Source of the DNA: Gemmatimonadaceae bacterium
GTDB lineage: Bacteria > Gemmatimonadota > Gemmatimonadetes > Gemmatimonadales > Gemmatimonadaceae
DNA: 5,564 bases
Assembly: GCA_013813605.1 (NCBI GenBank)
Contig: JACCRL010000206.1
Location: forward strand, 1 to 5,564
Direction of reading: 5' to 3'
Part shown: positions 5,217 through 5,564 of the stretch, piece after piece
Numbering within the stretch: the first letter of the stretch is position 1
Layout of the letters: every line of letters starts with the position of its first letter
The notes under the pieces: model-generated
The model's database searches: none
What the model saw: the letters and a program-made list of their open reading frames with translations, nothing else
Told to the model about the DNA's origin: nothing
Translations under genes and position numbers: made by a program

Positions 5217-5564
5217 ATGTCAGTGACCAAAGCATACGCGGCCCCCGCGCCCGACGCGCGACTCACTCCTTTCGAGATTGAGCGCCGCGAGGTGAGGCCC
5301 CAGGATGTGCAGATCGAGATCCTGTACTGCGGCGTTTGTCACTCCGACCTGCACATGGCGCGCGACGAGTGGGGCGGAACAATCTATCCCGTCGTTCCCG
5401 GCCACGAGATCGTCGGCCGCGTAACCGCCGTCGGCAACAAGGTCACGAAGTTCCGCGCTGGAGACAGCGCCGGTGTCGGCTGCCTTGTCGATTCATGCCG
5501 CGAGTGCAAAAACTGCCGGAAAGGACTCGAGCAATACTGCAAGGCAGGCAGCGTCCTTACATAC
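5217..5564 (+). CDS. Zinc-dependent alcohol dehydrogenase, CAD/YahK-type aldehyde reductase (3' end outside window)
   Basis: The visible 116 residues are the catalytic GroES-like domain of a medium-chain zinc alcohol dehydrogenase, in a subfamily (cinnamyl alcohol dehydrogenase type, including E. coli YahK) that reduces aldehydes with NADPH. Catalytic zinc ligands Cys38 (YCGVCHSD) and His63, with Glu64 (PGHE), are present. The structural zinc cysteines Cys94, Cys97, Cys100 and Cys108 are all there in the order DSCRECKNC...YC. EWGGTIYPVVPGHEIVGRV is close to YahK as I remember it. One difference is Ala85 where GDxVGVG is usual (GDSAGVG). The rest of the catalytic domain and the Rossmann domain lie beyond the window, so cofactor preference is inferred from the subfamily. 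The start ATG 5217 gives the expected N terminus; GTG 5223 is an alternative. It follows the SDR gene by 69 bp on the same strand. Cytoplasmic; full family length is about 350 residues. Confidence 0.92.
   Translation, partial: MSVTKAYAAPAPDARLTPFEIERREVRPQDVQIEILYCGVCHSDLHMARDEWGGTIYPVVPGHEIVGRVTAVGNKVTKFRAGDSAGVGCLVDSCRECKNCRKGLEQYCKAGSVLTY

Overview
The window is GC-rich and densely coded, with six genes: two cut by the window edges and four complete. The gene set suggests an environmental bacterium, most likely Gemmatimonadota or a similar soil lineage. The reasons are a DUF4199 membrane protein, an exported amidohydrolase, an exported M24 peptidase of the type also seen in Bacteroidota, high GC, and several starts without a Shine-Dalgarno sequence. 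No rRNA or other marker is present, so this placement is inference.

Layout. Bases 1-314 (+) hold the C-terminal part of a DUF4199 membrane protein. It converges on an exported metal-dependent amidohydrolase (311-1687, -), and the two stop codons share one CTAG. A 182-bp divergent region (1688-1869) separates the amidohydrolase from an exported M24-family metallopeptidase (1870-3243, +). That peptidase converges on a small, very hydrophilic, probably disordered protein (3281-3592, -), with a perfect 12-bp hairpin over the peptidase stop codon that could terminate both genes. A second divergent region (3593-3656) leads to a 496-residue atypical short-chain dehydrogenase (3657-5147, +) with an N-terminal helical segment, a four-cysteine motif and a large insertion. 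The window ends in a YahK/CAD-type zinc alcohol dehydrogenase (5217 onward, +).

How they may work together. The amidohydrolase and the M24 peptidase are unrelated folds, but both superfamilies include Xaa-Pro dipeptidases (prolidases). Both carry signal peptides and they share one intergenic region, so a joint role in peptide degradation outside the cytoplasm is plausible but unproven. The SDR and the alcohol dehydrogenase are co-directional oxidoreductases 69 bp apart and could be co-transcribed.

No mobile element, CRISPR array, tRNA or rRNA was seen, and I see no clear new multigene system. The most interesting items are the SDR, which lacks the catalytic Tyr at the usual place and looks leaderless, the uncharacterised small hydrophilic protein, and the compact hairpin-bearing convergent gene ends.
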